From the IMG/VR virus record IMGVR_UViG_3300008012_000023, positions 1 to 64,000 of that record: a DNA stretch of 64,000 bases; one strand, 5' to 3'. Below the pieces are notes generated by a model that did no database searches, was not told the origin of the DNA, and was given only the letters and a program-made list of their open reading frames with translations. Shown piece after piece: positions 47,501 through 57,311 of this stretch (positions are counted from its first letter, which is position 1; each line of letters starts with the position of its first letter). The DNA is from a virus. The translations under genes were made by a program, and so were the position numbers.

Positions 47501-48127
47501 TCCTCTGTAAAGTGTTATCTGGGGATTGTCGGTGTTGCCGTGTGTTCCAAATCTGTATGATGTCGAACCGTTGGCAGTGACATCTATCTCATAACTGATA
47601 CCTGGTCCTATCGTTGACACAAGGATAGGATTTGGACCTTCTGGCAACCAATAGTATTCTCTATAATTGATCAACTTATCTAGGTCGACCGCAGAGTTCC
47701 AACTGTATACATCTTCTTTGGTCAATCTGTCATGGTTGTCAACTATACCGCCTAGGTATTCGATTTGATTGATAAAGTCATCATAAGTTGCTGTAAATTT
47801 TACTCTATCTTCAGGATTCACACTGCTTGTATCTTTGTCGATATACGTGACAGTAGGTTCTAATTGATAATTTTTCCTTAGTTCACTTGTGGCACTTACG
47901 TATTTGTCAGCACTTTGTCTTGTGTAAGCATATGGCCTTCCAATATAACCGTCTAACCTTTGTAGATTGCCTTTCTGGACCAAAGGATCAAGTGTGCTTG
48001 ATAAAAATCGTTGGTTGGCATCTGTCCTGTAGTAGGCAGGTAGATGAGCCACTGTTCTTCTGTAGTTCCTACCCTCTTTGTCTGTGACTACTTCTAGATT
48101 TCTTGATGATTTGTTATCTTCCGCCAT
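35531..48127 (-). CDS. Giant 4198-aa tail/baseplate structural protein
   Basis: A single 12.6-kb frame without interruption, in the place of gp7 after gp6. Its N-terminus ([40 protein letters not shown]) is a recognisable virion motif. Domains visible: a cupredoxin-like domain at about 183-290 with H221, C274, H277 and M280; seven-bladed-type FG-GAP repeats at about 2095-2545; two NAGSGYT repeats at about 3215-3280; and a string of GDGST beta-repeats from about 3425 to 4120. The protein is probably secreted into the virion as an elongated wedge or fibre connector. Only the gene position suggests gp7; sequence does not show it. Confidence 0.8.
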   Translation of the reverse strand: MAEDNKSSRNLEVVTDKEGRNYRRTVAHLPAYYRTDANQRFLSSTLDPLVQKGNLQRLDGYIGRPYAYTRQSADKYVSATSELRKNYQLEPTVTYIDKDTSSVNPEDRVKFTATYDDFINQIEYLGGIVDNHDRLTKEDVYSWNSAVDLDKLINYREYYWLPEGPNPILVSTIGPGISYEIDVTANGSTSYRFGTHGNTDNPQITLYRGNTYKFVKDTTSHPFYIMTEPFKTGIAVDGSTSVLYDNGVTNNGVKKGTLTFVVPENAPDTLHYQCGSHSAMNGIIKIKDINDATKIDVAEQIVNLKNYTFSGGTALSNGMKIKFGNNVLDTETYANKEFYVEGVGEKITLTDTTKLITPESYAEETTTLYDESAYDSRPYSIAFYRPTDPDYITIKRDSIDGNAWSRYNRWFHRAMIEDTATINGLELDLLEQNRAKRPIIEFDSGLSLYDHGVVAKNSVTVIDSVTTDVGSTIVNNTGYIVDGITLTDGMRVLFTADPDSQYKNKIYKVNFVTFNSTSVINLTLESDGTPTNGDNVFVEFGTVNQGKTFYYKSATTEWATGQEKTKLNQQPLFGMFDNSHISFDNSTTYPNSDFIGAKVFEYKISDSAPLDTVLGLRVKYNTVQNVGDIVFTSDLLSGTFKYKSGDQFVSKFLGSGHLHYTTGLTTHNSKNGWIKRSEQSKQRVIRTYDVTADEKQLFAIDVYKDSKTLTDLEVSVDVDHQRKDLNTDYTLVDGTVNKYVKFTKALAVGNLVKITTHSNSKKLSGKGVYEVPENLSTNPLNASLDELTYGQILNHLHDIHEKNIDIVGAEFPGNTNLRDLPDVRLKGGTIIQHSSPLTNALFSLIDTPSNFISALDYCSSSYQKFKESILNYQVGTDYDGTISQRLDEIIEKLKENKNNTFPFFYEDMMGYGENVSVRTYTVQDSSEVDYAIDSQFDVTSLSNRAVYVYLNDTQLVRDHDFTFDTTDDSINITTTLAVGDKIVIKDYADTTASFVPPTPTKMGMYPKYKPELVSDNTYTTTKNVIIGHDGSRTIAYGDYRDDLLLEFEKRIYNNIKVEHDPTLLDESDVKPSAFTETEYSNNEVDSILALDFYNWAGINAVQYQKQNFVDGDPFTYNYSTAKSSLANEFLPGHWRGIFKYFYDTDRPHTHPWEMLGYSEKPSSWETNYGPAPYSAGNTVMWQDLEAGFDKHTQTTKERYIREGLTNYIPVDENGNLLNPIKAKLLQSYDAIGIRKSWVFGDQGPGETAWRRSAQYPFAVMRMLALTKPAQFFGQYLDNSALSTNTAGNLVDSRTGIRQRLSTSRYHLETVTDTVTGITTRYQTAGYQPFVVNYLIKNNLDPAVFFYDKMKNLNVQLSYKLGGFTDKENIKILTDSVSPASTSGSQFVPDENYKIIFRTSNPVDRFDYSGVLIEANTDIADDGSTLVGGYKVIGYNKLRPYFQYFSPIKNSNSTKFVIGSTEAIFYNTFDTTAKQLTYGSVLKTKQDVVDFLLGYEAYLKSRGFAFESYSRELKEVNEWKTSAREFLYWTTQGWAAGSAITMSAGADGFSVTTKNSVVNKLNNLVGEYTVLDSQGRNLSTKDISTKRVGTNFEIKSTNVEQGIFNIVMNAVQKEHLILFDNKTVFSDIIYDPATGFRQQRLKLVGWKTGDWNGDYYSPGFVFDEAKVNLWTNNKDYNIGDTVEYQNNFYVAKVNHNSRDSFENENWQIKKEKPNAQLIPNFDYKISQFNDFYNLETNNFDESQQTLAQHLIGYQSRDYLENLFVNDVTQYKFYQGFIREKGTLNAIDKLVKAQFNGENISLDIYPEWMIKTGEIGNVDNKKSIQFEMDDNKFLYNTQSIELLDSDTESKNFARSAVVLKENFYQKPIDYTAGTTFAQYDYTKEGFDSDVVQKYKTAGYARQEDVQHTAFNINDLLNLDVNRISNNDLIWIAKKENTDWDVQRITNTGVNIISIQPLNNQTELRLTFSDSHGFSKNDFVLISNSQFTELNGVYKITSVPDHKNIVFDFEETGIQTFGTLADGSTLDSYGNVYKFVSVRLSSMNNVNSLLSYSEYQDKDDLNSVNGDRVFVDNNGNSKWSIYEKCDPYTLKVIESPSTTNDQEFGYKVVARNDGRFMAISAPNTGQGTIHFLFRRDNIPGDAFQIQSSLTMTDNNDNTSRLGESLRISTDENFIMAGAPYTNTIGLDGSTRFSDSGLVKTYLWNTTAKNYAQLNTITPPSDETGQNFGWDIAMAEPGANSTRSTQQKYLFVSAPGKTSDSGAVYMYTWGTGNDGSTYDTWTQDVTITSNDPGSGKRFGNKIAVNDNGDILAVASVSSGTAGKVEIFTRGGTSNDGSTQNTWTHRQTLTAVSSDGSSQNNQFGFDLAMSRDGTKLLITAPGFDNDLQDDAGVVYYYKWNADGSTNTYTLQQTLNAPETQTNMKFGTSIDITPDSSRIIIGASKFNTKRNMKFDNGATTFDLQDTHIVDINKESGGVFTATMYDTDYVIDDKLVTAKVTANDEFGKSVFAIDGCVFAGSPSDDSDSGVSNDGTVSSFDLNELGVYAWKPIVTEQNLIDDRKLTSAFVFDKAKSQIIDYLDLYDPVKGNILGIADREINVKSEWDPAVYNVGGETNNVNDSISWTDDHIGEVWWDLSTVKWLWYEQGSQEYRTKNWGKIFPGSQIDVYEWTESTILPSQWAILADTPQGLAQNISGQPLNSDDTVYSIKQKYDSKIDTLVNYYYFWVKNSVNLPDPNKSSVVRKNTTSFVSNIIRDPLTSGKKFYAITDTNKLLTFNVKNILFNDNIILNIDYKENLSEAESNAVWKIVQEGNKDDRPNLEIETRWWNSLVGKNEAGDSVPDIDLPVNQRYGNNLRPRQSWYVDRFRPLKEIITYTNSVLKKNQIANSISYTNLDSKEPEPTAQSGLWDEKVDTYADLTYKDTRDISGTVDFLVSADENSNGYWAIYRWDGTSFSRTRVQTYKTDTYYKLVDWYKVDGSMTHDENTFIDKQVKYEYELDELDLEVGKHAKVTNADTGGWKLYMKTNQGWENVGTENGTIQLEASLYDYSVLNTGYAGDDTFDENFFDAEPSIETRNVLKALRDDIFVGDLKIEYNNIFFISLREVLEQSNYVDWLFKSSFINVRNSFRSLDQRKTYTVGTDSYVESYINEVKPFHTKVREYNLGYTSLDTQDSINTDFDNPAFYDTNEGKIRSIDPDGPADATRITQYPWKFWNDNYKRFVQSVVITNAGSGYTQTPTVTITGGGGSGATATAVVSDGSVKSISVTNAGSGYTSTPTVLITGGESGGSTPTNQAKASVRLGNAKVRDIQTTIKFDRISKTATVLDWTSDTVYEYGTLIRFNNELYRATNRFTSTTDFDDNEGSVQKLRGDESYITATERTLGLYTPTTEMPGNELSQLMKGIDYGGVMVTGLDFTNDQGWDKSNWYENPWDNYGTSRSKTFYGDGSTVTFSFDTAPATTEVYTVYFDGTRQTSEVFRGDGTTTSFTLSSAPGNGVKVEFIPFDDDKVLTPTDDRTLDTQLSGGLFSSVLGQSPSDIIVEGDAFVTPETSFAPEENVPGSIFDTLDIKVYTTPLSGVPFIVNKTYFGDDSTITFSIGQKPGTSAGVFVTVNNTIQTLNTDFTVDVENETITLTTTPVTGAVINVRSFAVSGSNYVVLNEFTGDGSTTDFETASRDTYQLDSALPTLYVTKNGVPQTVSTDYTTSESNKKITVSFTSAPASGDSIQVAGFNQDSTSRAYAEVRTQEIEYDGSTLTYPLTYPAGAIGPYAGLTLVELNGSLLRGPDNTYYSGDGSTATFTYGVSTMLSDGSTVDPAKTITSNSQIEVYKNGSKQLLNTDYTVDIAQQNVSFVLAPASGDIIVIATKVDKHYTVTGSDLVIDTSQISSDSISLSQGDKFVVTTFNNAFGMRQRREVLEGRTNGEFYLSADPFNSDYTYVALNQELLVANNDYTIENNKITIFGKTITTSDRLDVMYFAIESNTGATGFRIFKDMLNRTFYKRISKTHTTKLTQDLLVDSTTITVEDGTILGQPNVSANMPGVIFVDKERIEYFSKTGNTLGQLRRGTLGTGIKVHASGADVVDASGQQTVPYADTISSKTYTGDGSTVSFATTTAPSSASELDIFIGGQRLLLTSEDGSTVNYIVDGSTANVTLITPPASGVQIKIIQKTGSVWYDAGVSTAANGKGLQKANTYQARFIAGEPTNAPE

Positions 48128-48129
48128 CT

Positions 48130-51100
48130 TTAGTATCCTGTACCACTACTGCCGGAACTGGAGTTGCTTCCAGAACCGTATGTTGTCGAGGTAACCGATG
48201 ATACTGCCGATGATGATCTTGTTGTGTTTGTTATTGACGTGGTCGATGTTACAACTGTTCCAGAAGCCTCTAGTTGGTTGGCTCCTAGAGCATCTATGAT
48301 TGTAACATCATCAACGGTGGCCCCACTGATGAAAATTTCGTCTGATGCTGAACTGATTTGGAACAGAGAACCAAATCCTTGTCCTGATTGATTAGGCACG
48401 ATGACCACCGTGAGTAGGTCTGGTGCCAATTGATTGTGTATGTAAGCCGCAAGTTCCGTAAAATAGAAAGTGTCACCAAAGTTCCAATTTTCTAAGGCAA
48501 AAAATCTATTGATTGCCTGAATGACTTTTGTTTTGATTATTGCATTGCTTACATTTGTTTCGGGATTTTTGACAACCTTGAATGTTGACTGTAATTCTTC
48601 GTTGGCATTTGTGCCAAATAAGATTTTATATTTTACCGGACGGTATATAATTTGATCACTCAAACTTTTTACAGGATTAAGTTTGCTTCCATAACTTATT
48701 CTCAACTGATCACTTGTGCTTGGTGTAGGCCGTGTTCCACCTTCAGAAAGCCAATTTCTAAAATTGATATCATAAGTTCTTTCCAACATGAAAATATCTA
48801 TCACGTTGCTTACACTTGGATCTATTCTCGATCCTTGCCCTGCATGATGCTTGTACTGGAAATCGATAGTAGATCTACCAGATCTGGCAATATAGTCTGT
48901 GGTTGTGTTTAAAGTTTGTGTGGACGAATCATATTTTTTGATCACGTCTTCGCTGGGATCTCTAAAATAAAAAAGTTGGCCATTTTCGTATGTTCCGGGT
49001 AAAGTTATATCTGACTCATTTGCTGTCACAATAAAATTAGTAGAAGCGTAAGGTCTGAATCTTTCTATGTTGTTGTAAGACAAATATTTTTCAAAGAACA
49101 CATACTTTGTGTTGGGAGATGTTGTGGGTTCAACAATAATATCAAAAATTTCAGGATTATCTACAACGCCATCGTCGTCGCTATCGAAAAAGCCAACTTC
49201 AACTTTTCTATTGTCCTGGTAACCGTCTGCTTCTTGTATGGTGTTTACAACTTGCCAATATATAGGATACCCTACAGATGTTGAACTTGATAATATCAAA
49301 TTATTTTTTAATATTTTTACAAAATCTTTTACTAATCTTCCAGTTTTATAATCATAGATTCTTTCATCTATATCGTAATGAAATTTGTTTTGACCTTCTG
49401 ATTCGAAAATATATTTCAAAGATCTGTACTCAACTGTGTATGTATTTCCGTCATTTGTAAATTTAAACCACCAACTGGCGTCCAAACTAGTTTCGGAAGT
49501 GTCGCCCTCGTTGTCGAGACTGAAATCATCTGAGGTGTTCAAGTTGGATGATGTGATCACCTTCCATTCTGTGTTTTCTGAATCAAATCTCAAACCAAAT
49601 GTCTCATACGCTTCTATTCTATTTTGTATGTCTTGCTTCAACGCTGTGGTGAATGTGTTAAGGAAAGGTGGTATGACCGCATTTGCCACGGCGTTTGCTG
49701 GAATAATATTCGCTAAAGTAACCGGACCAACCCCTGACTCTAGATTTCCAACTCCGCCATTTGCTCCGTCTGCCACTACCGAAGTAACTTTGGCCCATGA
49801 CCTATCTTCTGCATTGTCTGTGCCACTGGTGACCAACTTGCCGTTTAAAAATTTTCTTGTATCTGGCGAAGTGAATTTCACCAAAGATCCAGGTTTTACA
49901 TACTGCAGATTGCTTGTGCTGAATTCCCCAAGAACCAGAGGCCCGCCTGCATTAAAATAACCTGTGTTTGTATTTGTTCCGGTTGTTGTGCTTACCCAAC
50001 TCGCAGTAAGGCTTGATAAATCTTTTGCATCATATTTCAAGTAATAGAATTGCCTCGAATACGCATTTTTTAATTTTGCCTCAACGCTGGTGTTTATTGT
50101 GTTGAGAATATCATTCCTGTTTGTGAAAGTAAAAGTAAAAGTAGGTGATGTTTCTTCTCTGTAAACTATGCCATCTTCAGCAATAGTGCTTACCTGAGAA
50201 TATGCACCAGTTGGATCAATGATATCCTTGGCCCTGGAAATGCCAGATGCTGTTCTGTTCACTGATTTTATTTTCACTATTTCCTGGGATGCACCCAAAG
50301 GAACTATGTTGTAATCCTCTGCCGTAATCATTCTATTCTGTGAATAATAAACCTGAGGTGCCTTCTCCCTGATAGAATCGTTTGATTCTGTGGCCGATGA
50401 ATTATACACTGATTGTTTCAGGCTGACACTTATTGTTGCCACCTGACTGCCACCATTTTTGTCAAGATACGGAAGATCTATTTGAACGTTTTGTATGTCT
50501 GTTGCCTGGATAGAATACTTTTCGTTGTCGCTAACTCTGTGGTACACCCTAAAAGCACCCGATGGCAAGTTAGCAAAATTGCCATCACCGAAGACCAAAT
50601 CAACTGCGTCGTTATTTTTCGTAATGACATTGTAAACATCTCTTTCGCTTTTAGACAAACTGTTGTATATTGTGTTGTTTCCGGCAACGCTCGGAACCTT
50701 GGTCCATAATTTTGAAACCTGATTGAGGTTGTCAAGACTGTATAACCAAACATCTGTGTCATTGATGCCATTGACATTGATGTTCTGCACAAAATTTGTA
50801 ATGCCTTGTTCGATAGAAAATTCGGTGTTTGTCAATCCTCCCTGTTTGAACAACACAAAGAAGCCTGTATTATTCGAACTGTCTCCTGCGCCATCTGTTC
50901 TGTATAGATAACTGAAACCATCACCCGGTAGAGGTGCCTTTTCATATATAGATTCGCTCGAAGATACAGTTGCGGGCACAACTTCGAAATTTCTAGTTAC
51001 TCCGTTGACCGGTTTTATGAATTTGAAAATTGGAAGGTCTGTATTGATACTGTTGGATGTGTATACTTCAGTAGTGATACCACCAATTATGGCCGACTCC

Positions 51101-51621
51101 AAAGGCTTTCCGAATTTTTGATCTGTAAAATTTAATGCGTTGAAAATGCTGATAAACTGTTCTCTGTAATTGGCATTTGTTGGATCATTCCATACCACTG
51201 TGGTATTGGCTAAATTAGTGCCTGACGAATCTGTCACTGTTTCTGTTGTTGAAACAGAATCTATCTTTAACAAACCAGATGCACACTGGTTCCTACGAGC
51301 ATTGTAATTTATAAGTCTTGCCAATCTTAATACAGAATTTCGTCTTTCTGCGGTTTCTAAAAAATTTTCTCTGGCATTCAAATCAACTCTGAACGATAGG
51401 GACTGTGCCACATAGGCTATCAGATCGATCAGGGCAACATATTCAGAACTCTCAACAAAATCATTGAAATCATCTGGATAGTTTTCCTTGATGTAGGACA
51501 CCATGGTCCTTCTTATGGTCTCAAAATCGTATGATTTGAAATCTGCTTTTTGAAACGCCTGATAGATCTTACGCCAATCTTCTGCAATCAATAATCTATT
51601 TTGTCTATCTGTAGTGGCCAT
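48130..51621 (-). CDS. gp6: Baseplate wedge protein gp6
   Basis: 1163 aa, nearly twice T4 gp6 (660 aa). The N-terminus ([60 protein letters not shown]) is the gp6/J-type baseplate signature. Gp6 forms the wedge ring that binds gp25 and gp53. The extra length is in the C-terminal two thirds, which has an insertion-rich beta domain and ends in a Ser/Thr-rich tail. A late promoter box lies 16 bases upstream of ATG 51621. It sits beside gp25 as in T4. Confidence 0.9.
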   Translation of the reverse strand: MATTDRQNRLLIAEDWRKIYQAFQKADFKSYDFETIRRTMVSYIKENYPDDFNDFVESSEYVALIDLIAYVAQSLSFRVDLNARENFLETAERRNSVLRLARLINYNARRNQCASGLLKIDSVSTTETVTDSSGTNLANTTVVWNDPTNANYREQFISIFNALNFTDQKFGKPLESAIIGGITTEVYTSNSINTDLPIFKFIKPVNGVTRNFEVVPATVSSSESIYEKAPLPGDGFSYLYRTDGAGDSSNNTGFFVLFKQGGLTNTEFSIEQGITNFVQNINVNGINDTDVWLYSLDNLNQVSKLWTKVPSVAGNNTIYNSLSKSERDVYNVITKNNDAVDLVFGDGNFANLPSGAFRVYHRVSDNEKYSIQATDIQNVQIDLPYLDKNGGSQVATISVSLKQSVYNSSATESNDSIREKAPQVYYSQNRMITAEDYNIVPLGASQEIVKIKSVNRTASGISRAKDIIDPTGAYSQVSTIAEDGIVYREETSPTFTFTFTNRNDILNTINTSVEAKLKNAYSRQFYYLKYDAKDLSSLTASWVSTTTGTNTNTGYFNAGGPLVLGEFSTSNLQYVKPGSLVKFTSPDTRKFLNGKLVTSGTDNAEDRSWAKVTSVVADGANGGVGNLESGVGPVTLANIIPANAVANAVIPPFLNTFTTALKQDIQNRIEAYETFGLRFDSENTEWKVITSSNLNTSDDFSLDNEGDTSETSLDASWWFKFTNDGNTYTVEYRSLKYIFESEGQNKFHYDIDERIYDYKTGRLVKDFVKILKNNLILSSSTSVGYPIYWQVVNTIQEADGYQDNRKVEVGFFDSDDDGVVDNPEIFDIIVEPTTSPNTKYVFFEKYLSYNNIERFRPYASTNFIVTANESDITLPGTYENGQLFYFRDPSEDVIKKYDSSTQTLNTTTDYIARSGRSTIDFQYKHHAGQGSRIDPSVSNVIDIFMLERTYDINFRNWLSEGGTRPTPSTSDQLRISYGSKLNPVKSLSDQIIYRPVKYKILFGTNANEELQSTFKVVKNPETNVSNAIIKTKVIQAINRFFALENWNFGDTFYFTELAAYIHNQLAPDLLTVVIVPNQSGQGFGSLFQISSASDEIFISGATVDDVTIIDALGANQLEASGTVVTSTTSITNTTRSSSAVSSVTSTTYGSGSNSSSGSSGTGY

Positions 51622-51636
51622 TATGTATAATGTAGA

Positions 51637-51644
51637 TATTTATA
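51637..51644 (-). promoter_or_regulatory. T4-type late promoter for gp6 and downstream tail genes
   Basis: Forward TATTTATA at 51637-51644 is TATAAATA on the minus strand, the consensus recognised by gp55. The gp6 ATG is at 51621, about 16 bases downstream, so the leader would be only about ten bases and no ribosome site is present in it. Confidence 0.7.
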
Positions 51645-51664
51645 TGATTATAAATGTGCGTATA

Positions 51665-52069
51665 TTAAGATAGACGTATCGTGCTATTTTGATCAAAATC
51701 TAACTGTAACTTTTCGGTGATATTGTAAGGAAGATAACTGATTGTGGCCTGTATTGATATGCCATGATCTTCTTCGGATACCAATATTTCTTCTGTGTTG
51801 ATCCTGGGATCGGCGTTTAAATTTCTGGTGATATCATCGGCTATGGCCTGTCTGAGATCCTCGGTCAGAGGTTCAAACAGTACATCATATATTATAGTGC
51901 CAAATTCGGGGTTTTCCACACGCTCTCCCTTACGAACACTCAAACGGTTCAACAAGTTTTGTTTGACCAATTCAAAATCATACAGTTTGTAATTGGTCCT
52001 TGACGCCTGACTGCTAAAACCTTTGAATGTTTTGGATTTTGGTATTGTGTTTTTTCCTGTGTCTGCCAT
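51665..52069 (-). CDS. gp25: Baseplate wedge protein gp25
   Basis: 134 aa, the length of T4 gp25 (132 aa). The family pattern is clear: KLYDFELVKQNLLNRLSVRKGERVENPEFGTIIYDVLFEPLTED, followed by AIADDITRNLNADPRI, as in gp25/TssE-type proteins of contractile tails. Gp25 links the wedge to the inner baseplate and helps trigger sheath contraction. It is flanked by gp5 and gp6, the classical neighbourhood. The start ATG is the only one near the conserved region. Confidence 0.92.
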   Translation of the reverse strand: MADTGKNTIPKSKTFKGFSSQASRTNYKLYDFELVKQNLLNRLSVRKGERVENPEFGTIIYDVLFEPLTEDLRQAIADDITRNLNADPRINTEEILVSEEDHGISIQATISYLPYNITEKLQLDFDQNSTIRLS

Positions 52070-52071
52070 TT

Positions 52072-54633
52072 TTAGTTCAATCTCCTAAACTCAACATCTG
52101 TTTTACTATAGTCTACTTTATAGTATCCTGTATCAGTCATTACACTTGCCCATGGAACCTCTTGTGCCATTACGCCCTGATACGTTCCAGGCTGTTGTTT
52201 GTATTTAAACTGATAGATGTTAATTCCACGTGGTGATTTTCCAACAAGTGTAATTTCTTCTTTTAACCTTTTGTCGCTCCATTTAGAGAAAAAGCCTCCA
52301 ACCGCTGATGTAACAGATGCAAAAGTTTTTCCTATATTTGTGCCAAGGGTGCTGACCATTGATTTGACATTTGTGACCGCAGTCACTTTGCCTCCCATGA
52401 TATTCTTGTAAGTGTTTTGTACAAATGAAGCACCTTTTGAATATATTTCTAATTGTGATTTTCCTGTTATGGCACTTGCTACTTCTACACCTTTGGCTCC
52501 GATCTGCAGACCTGTGTTCACGGCATTGTACGCTTTATTGAATTTGCTAGAGTTGGATCTGAGTATTCCTAGTCCGGCCTGTGTGAGTCCAATTTTGTCA
52601 ATTTTGCCTGCACCTGCGGCTGTGTCAACGAAACTCAAAGCAGTATCTGGAATTCCCGCATTGTCCTGGAATATTCCTGCGATGGTGCTTGTCGACGACG
52701 TGGGAGACGAAAGGCTCTCAATCACCTTGCTGGCAGTGTTGCTGACTTTCTGAGAAAGATTTCCTGCCGTGAAAAGCACACCGGAATCTTTGACAAATAT
52801 TTGGTCTTTCAAAGTTTTGGATACCTCGCCTTTTATCGAACTTATGGTCTGGTCGATGGCATCGTTTACTCCTGCCGTTATCGGAGACATGGGATTGTTG
52901 GTCACACTATAAAGTGTATTGTAACTGTTTGTGAAATCGTCGGCGGCTTTTTGTATTTTTGCTATGGTGCCCACACTGGTTGATTTTTTTGAAATTTTGC
53001 TTGTGGCAGAATCTACTGTTCCTAATCCTATGCTTTCGAGGTGCGCCTGGAGATCTGCCTGGAACTGTCCTATCCTGATTGTGGGATTTTCGCTGGTTCT
53101 ATTTCTCTGAGCGATAAATTCTGCTGTGCCAGGAATTTTGTCATTTAGGCTTGGCCCCAATCCAACGAATGAAACAATTTTATCGTAGTGATAAGGAAAA
53201 GGTTCGTGCGTTGGCACTCTCATACCCGACATTGAAACGTTTCCTTCCACAGTCACTTCCAATGGACCTGCTTGATATTTTTCCATTGGGTTGACATCTG
53301 GCACGAACACGTGTCGCGTTCCTGTTCCAAACGGATTTGTATCTGTGGCATTTGTCCTTTCAAGGTTATTGAAAAGACTAGAATTGGTTCCAATACTGTT
53401 GAAATGCACCTGACCACCCGTCAAGTGATGTTGGCCTGATGCCATGTGTATCTGTTGTTGTCCTGCGTAACTCAATATAGAGCCGTTGGGTGCTTTTTCA
53501 GTGATGCTACCTGTGGTTGCCTGTAACTGAATGTCTGTGTCTGAGTATTGCTGTATCGCTCCGCCGTCTATAACCATTTTGTTCAGAGAACGTAATTTTA
53601 TCTGATTCCTGGCAAACATATTGATGTCAGAATCACTGTGAAGATTTAGATCTCCGCCTGCCCTGATGTTTACCGAGTTTCCGGCGTATATGTCAATTGC
53701 TCCGTTGGCGGAAAATTCCATCCAAACATTTCCTGATCCATTTGCTAGATATACAACACCGGCCGAGTCATTCAAAAGCAATTGATGTCCTGAAGCACTT
53801 CTCATCCTGACTAGTTGATTTTCTCCGGCACTGTCACCATCGTCCATGACGAAAGTGTGACCAGTCAGTCTATCCACTATCTCCTGCTTGATCGAATCAA
53901 CACCGCCTATTTTTCGTTTTTTGCCTCGCGGGTCTTTCCTTCCCGGTGTGCTTATTCCGTAGACCTGGCTTGGAGATTCTCTTCTGGCGCTAGATGTGGT
54001 TGTTCCCCTGACCGCGTCCTGTATAAGTCCTTCCTGCCTTAATGTTTCAGCGAAAGGATGCACAGGCTGTTTGATGTTGCCGGGGGAGTCCGCCAAAAGA
54101 CGTGTGTTGATTTCTCCGGCCGGAACCTTGTCTGTGCCATACAAGTCTTCTTTGGATAATTGAAAATCACCCATGGCATCAACTTGCGTATTGGTGGATG
54201 CCGCTATTCCAGGAGTCATAAAATTGTTGTTTGGTTCTGGTATACACCCTATCCAGTAGGCCTGGCTGGCGTCGCCCTCGACGAATAAAACCATGACTCT
54301 GGTTCCCACATCTGGTGGTACCATCCACATTCCATATGAGTGCCTGGATTGGCTGTAACTACCGGGTGCATCACTGTTGTTATAACTGCCTTCTGTGTGT
54401 TCGGCACCTTTGGTTCCATAAAAAGGAGTCATATATCTGCATATAACTTCGTGCGATTGGTAGGTTTTTGTTGTTCCCACCGATGCTTCTATTATTATCG
54501 CTATTCTACCCAATCTTTCTGGGTCTCTGTTATTTGTAACCAACCCCACATAAGGACCAGAGTTTTTTTCCACCATCTTCTGTAACTGAAGACTTGGTTT
54601 AATTGTTGAAAAATCTCCGAATTGAGTTGACAT
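52072..54633 (-). CDS. gp5: Baseplate hub/spike protein gp5-like with S74-type C-terminus
   Basis: 853 aa. The N-terminal OB-fold has GPYVGLVTNNRDPERLGRI and YGMWMVPPDVGTRVMVLFVEGDASQAYWIGCI, as in T4 gp5 and VgrG. A beta-helix-forming region follows (NSVNIRAGGDLNLHSDSDINMFARNQIKLRSLNKMVIDGG, about 320-390, quoted in parts elsewhere). No lysozyme domain is visible between them, unlike T4. The last 68 residues start SDKRLKEEI (S786, K791) and contain YQGVMAQEV and YYKVDYS, a peptidase S74/endosialidase-type autoproteolytic chaperone normally found on tail fibres. Confidence 0.86.
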   Translation of the reverse strand: MSTQFGDFSTIKPSLQLQKMVEKNSGPYVGLVTNNRDPERLGRIAIIIEASVGTTKTYQSHEVICRYMTPFYGTKGAEHTEGSYNNSDAPGSYSQSRHSYGMWMVPPDVGTRVMVLFVEGDASQAYWIGCIPEPNNNFMTPGIAASTNTQVDAMGDFQLSKEDLYGTDKVPAGEINTRLLADSPGNIKQPVHPFAETLRQEGLIQDAVRGTTTSSARRESPSQVYGISTPGRKDPRGKKRKIGGVDSIKQEIVDRLTGHTFVMDDGDSAGENQLVRMRSASGHQLLLNDSAGVVYLANGSGNVWMEFSANGAIDIYAGNSVNIRAGGDLNLHSDSDINMFARNQIKLRSLNKMVIDGGAIQQYSDTDIQLQATTGSITEKAPNGSILSYAGQQQIHMASGQHHLTGGQVHFNSIGTNSSLFNNLERTNATDTNPFGTGTRHVFVPDVNPMEKYQAGPLEVTVEGNVSMSGMRVPTHEPFPYHYDKIVSFVGLGPSLNDKIPGTAEFIAQRNRTSENPTIRIGQFQADLQAHLESIGLGTVDSATSKISKKSTSVGTIAKIQKAADDFTNSYNTLYSVTNNPMSPITAGVNDAIDQTISSIKGEVSKTLKDQIFVKDSGVLFTAGNLSQKVSNTASKVIESLSSPTSSTSTIAGIFQDNAGIPDTALSFVDTAAGAGKIDKIGLTQAGLGILRSNSSKFNKAYNAVNTGLQIGAKGVEVASAITGKSQLEIYSKGASFVQNTYKNIMGGKVTAVTNVKSMVSTLGTNIGKTFASVTSAVGGFFSKWSDKRLKEEITLVGKSPRGINIYQFKYKQQPGTYQGVMAQEVPWASVMTDTGYYKVDYSKTDVEFRRLN

Positions 54634-54638
54634 ATGAA

Positions 54639-57005
54639 TTACTTACTAAAAAATTTTTTAATTTTTTGGGTTATTGAGTTGAAAAGATCACGTATGCTAG
54701 GTCCTTCGGGAATCTCGCTATCGTCCACGATGCCCCGCCATGCGTCTAAATATTTGTCTTTGCTGGTTGGTACGTTACCAAAATTAGTTTTAGTAAACTC
54801 GTCTGGCAATGGATCTTTGACCTTGATTCCTTGGTTCCTAAATCTTGCCATGTGAAGCATTTGTCTAAATTGTCCCCTATCAAATATATTTTCTATTCTA
54901 AAAATCCTGTACAACCCACTGAACGGTATTCTGTCTCCCTGATTCAATTTGTAAGTACCTGATTCGCTGTCTATGTCGACAGGAAATCTAAAGTCCAGTG
55001 CCACATATGGTTCTGCCATGTTCAAATTATAACTTTGAGAATTTTCATCGAACGCATTGTATGACCCATCGTTTACGCTTCTGTTTTTGTTGTTCCATAC
55101 TCCCGGTCCAGAAAGATCATTTATGCTTGGTGTAAGCAAGGGTGCGAATTGGTTGTTACTTAGATAGACAGGATCACCCAATATTTCCATCTCTATCTTG
55201 ACCATGTCACCTTCGGGGTTACTGAATGCATCCTGGAATTGTACTAAACTTTCATTTACTCCCGACACTCCTGTTCCTGCTGTTTTTCCTCCGCCGGGAT
55301 ATGCGGCATTTGGCAAGTCGGGTTCAACATTTTCTGTGTCATCGGACAAGTTTCCCGTCTGTCCCGATCCTGGCTTGACCACTGTGGCGTACTGTTGCGG
55401 AGCAAGTGCCTTGTATCTCGGATTGTAGTATGCCACATTGTATCTTAAATTTAGATTTAATATTTCTGTATTTTCTCCAGTGAAAACATATTGATATTTT
55501 TTCCTTGCTAAAAATTTGTTATTGATAGCAACAAAGTTCCTAAATTTAGAATGCAGACCAGGCTGTGTGTAATTCAAAATGTGTATTTTGATCGGCTCAA
55601 TATGGAAATGAATTATTTTTGAATGCTGTTTTGTTTTTATGTCTATTGTTGATTTTTGTTTTAGGTTTGTAGTGACCTTGAAATACCTGACATAAAATTT
55701 GTCCTCATTATCCATTATAAATTTTGCTTTGGCCTCTTCGCTTACTAATTTGTCAATGGTGTCACCTAGTTCACCGTTTGCCTTGACTGCCCAATCTCTC
55801 AATCTTTCTTTATCATTGTTGTATGGTGGTATCAATTTCATTACTTCGATAAGATGCTGACTAATACCCGTGCCCTTGTCGATGGTCGCTAATCTGTTGG
55901 CCAGTTGTTTGTTTGTGTTAAATTTTTTTTCATCTGCATTGTTTTCGGTCAAAGAGTCGTCGTCTACATCTGTGGGTGAAAGTCTCGTGTAATTGATGTT
56001 GCTGGCTTTGTCAATAACAAAACTTGCGTCTAGTGTGGGATCGCAGGTCACCAAATACTGGTCTGCTGTGTCTGGTCCAAATTGTTTCTGGTCTATTTCA
56101 ATTTTTATCATTTCATTAAGTGCTTTTGTTAGGTCTTTGCAGTAATCGGAAAGTTTGCCCCCACTTTTGATGTCAACACTAATGGGACTTCTTGTGTAAT
56201 TGAATCTATTCATGAATGCGTATTCGTTGATAGGCACGGCATTCACGTTGTATTGTGCGCCTCCTTGATTGACGTCGATCTGCATCTGGGTTATATGAAT
56301 CGGTATTGAACGTTTAAGGTTATCGCCGTTGACCAAAGGTTTTCCGTGACTGTCGTACCCTTTGTATTCCACTGTCAACAGGAACGGTGCTGTCACGTGA
56401 TCCTTGAATCCCGAAGCGTTTGCGGCGCCTCTGACCTTTGTCACTAGGCTGAGACCATATGGTTCTGCGATGCTCATTTCAATATTTGTCACTGACGTAA
56501 ATTGCCTTGATGGGTCGGCAACAGGCACTGTTGTGATATTACAGGTTTCAATAAAAAAATCATGAGCCCTTGTAAGGACTGATTTGGCAAAGTCAGTAAT
56601 CTGTCTCTGTTCTACTGTTCTTGCCGATGCGTCGCTGGTCATGGCATCCGAGTTCTCGTTGACCTGTGCTTCTGGAAAAATGCTGTTAGACTGATCAATA
56701 AAGTTTAGACTGCCATTTATACCACCGGTCCTTGCTATTACATTCCTGGGCCTGTATCCTCCCTTCAAATAGGCCACCGACTCCAGTTCTTCTCTGGTCA
56801 GGGCACTCAGGGTGAATATGCTGGAAAAACTAGAAAAACGTGCCAGCGGATTGTCGTAATTTATTTTTGCTCTTTGTTGTGTCGAATCTACTTTTACAAC
56901 TGTCTTGCTCGAGAAAGCATTTTCGTTGAAAGTATTGATTTCTTCTTGAATCTTGATCTTTTGTTGATCTTTTATTTTCTGTCTTTTTTCGTAACGTGTA
57001 ACCAT
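54639..57005 (-). CDS. Baseplate hub-associated structural protein
   Basis: 788 aa. The N-terminal 40 residues form a charged coiled-coil-like helix (KRQKIKDQQKIKIQEEINTF). Middle segments such as AEPYGLSLVTKVRGAANASG, APFLLTVEYKGYD and SIPIHITQMQIDVNQGGAQY are those of a large hub-like protein seen beside gp5 in marine T4-like phages, likely the counterpart of gp27. The protein is much longer than T4 gp27 (391 aa). Its position between gp53 and gp5 supports baseplate function. Orthology to a named T4 protein is not proven by what I see. Confidence 0.72.
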   Translation of the reverse strand: MVTRYEKRQKIKDQQKIKIQEEINTFNENAFSSKTVVKVDSTQQRAKINYDNPLARFSSFSSIFTLSALTREELESVAYLKGGYRPRNVIARTGGINGSLNFIDQSNSIFPEAQVNENSDAMTSDASARTVEQRQITDFAKSVLTRAHDFFIETCNITTVPVADPSRQFTSVTNIEMSIAEPYGLSLVTKVRGAANASGFKDHVTAPFLLTVEYKGYDSHGKPLVNGDNLKRSIPIHITQMQIDVNQGGAQYNVNAVPINEYAFMNRFNYTRSPISVDIKSGGKLSDYCKDLTKALNEMIKIEIDQKQFGPDTADQYLVTCDPTLDASFVIDKASNINYTRLSPTDVDDDSLTENNADEKKFNTNKQLANRLATIDKGTGISQHLIEVMKLIPPYNNDKERLRDWAVKANGELGDTIDKLVSEEAKAKFIMDNEDKFYVRYFKVTTNLKQKSTIDIKTKQHSKIIHFHIEPIKIHILNYTQPGLHSKFRNFVAINNKFLARKKYQYVFTGENTEILNLNLRYNVAYYNPRYKALAPQQYATVVKPGSGQTGNLSDDTENVEPDLPNAAYPGGGKTAGTGVSGVNESLVQFQDAFSNPEGDMVKIEMEILGDPVYLSNNQFAPLLTPSINDLSGPGVWNNKNRSVNDGSYNAFDENSQSYNLNMAEPYVALDFRFPVDIDSESGTYKLNQGDRIPFSGLYRIFRIENIFDRGQFRQMLHMARFRNQGIKVKDPLPDEFTKTNFGNVPTSKDKYLDAWRGIVDDSEIPEGPSIRDLFNSITQKIKKFFSK

Positions 57006-57011
57006 GACATC

Positions 57012-57311
57012 TTATATTCCCAGATCGTCTTTTAGACTAGACAATTTTGGCAGTTGTATGGTCACTCCTGGAGAGAAGTCATATATGGGATCTTCTATCT
57101 CGTCTGGATTCCTTTGTGCAAAAACCCACCACAATCTCGGAGATCCATACAAGTCATATGCCAACAAGTCCGGCCTGTAAGCATAAATTCTGTCTATGGT
57201 ATAACTGACGTCGTCGTCTCTCGCAGTTATTGGTCTAGGAACAAAAAAATCTAAATTTAAATTGTTCTGTGGCGTGACAGCGTACGGTGAGGTATTGCTA
57301 TACTTTGCCAT
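57012..57311 (-). CDS. gp53: Baseplate wedge protein gp53-like
   Basis: 99 aa. YTIDRIYAYRPDLLAYDLYG followed by SPRLWWVFAQRNPDEIEDPIYDF is the LysM-like core of gp53-family wedge proteins (PRLWW.. and NPD..I.DPI). T4 gp53 is 196 aa; short versions are usual in marine relatives. It links wedges to each other through gp6. Its start is one base before the stop of the upstream gene. Confidence 0.82.
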   Translation of the reverse strand: MAKYSNTSPYAVTPQNNLNLDFFVPRPITARDDDVSYTIDRIYAYRPDLLAYDLYGSPRLWWVFAQRNPDEIEDPIYDFSPGVTIQLPKLSSLKDDLGI

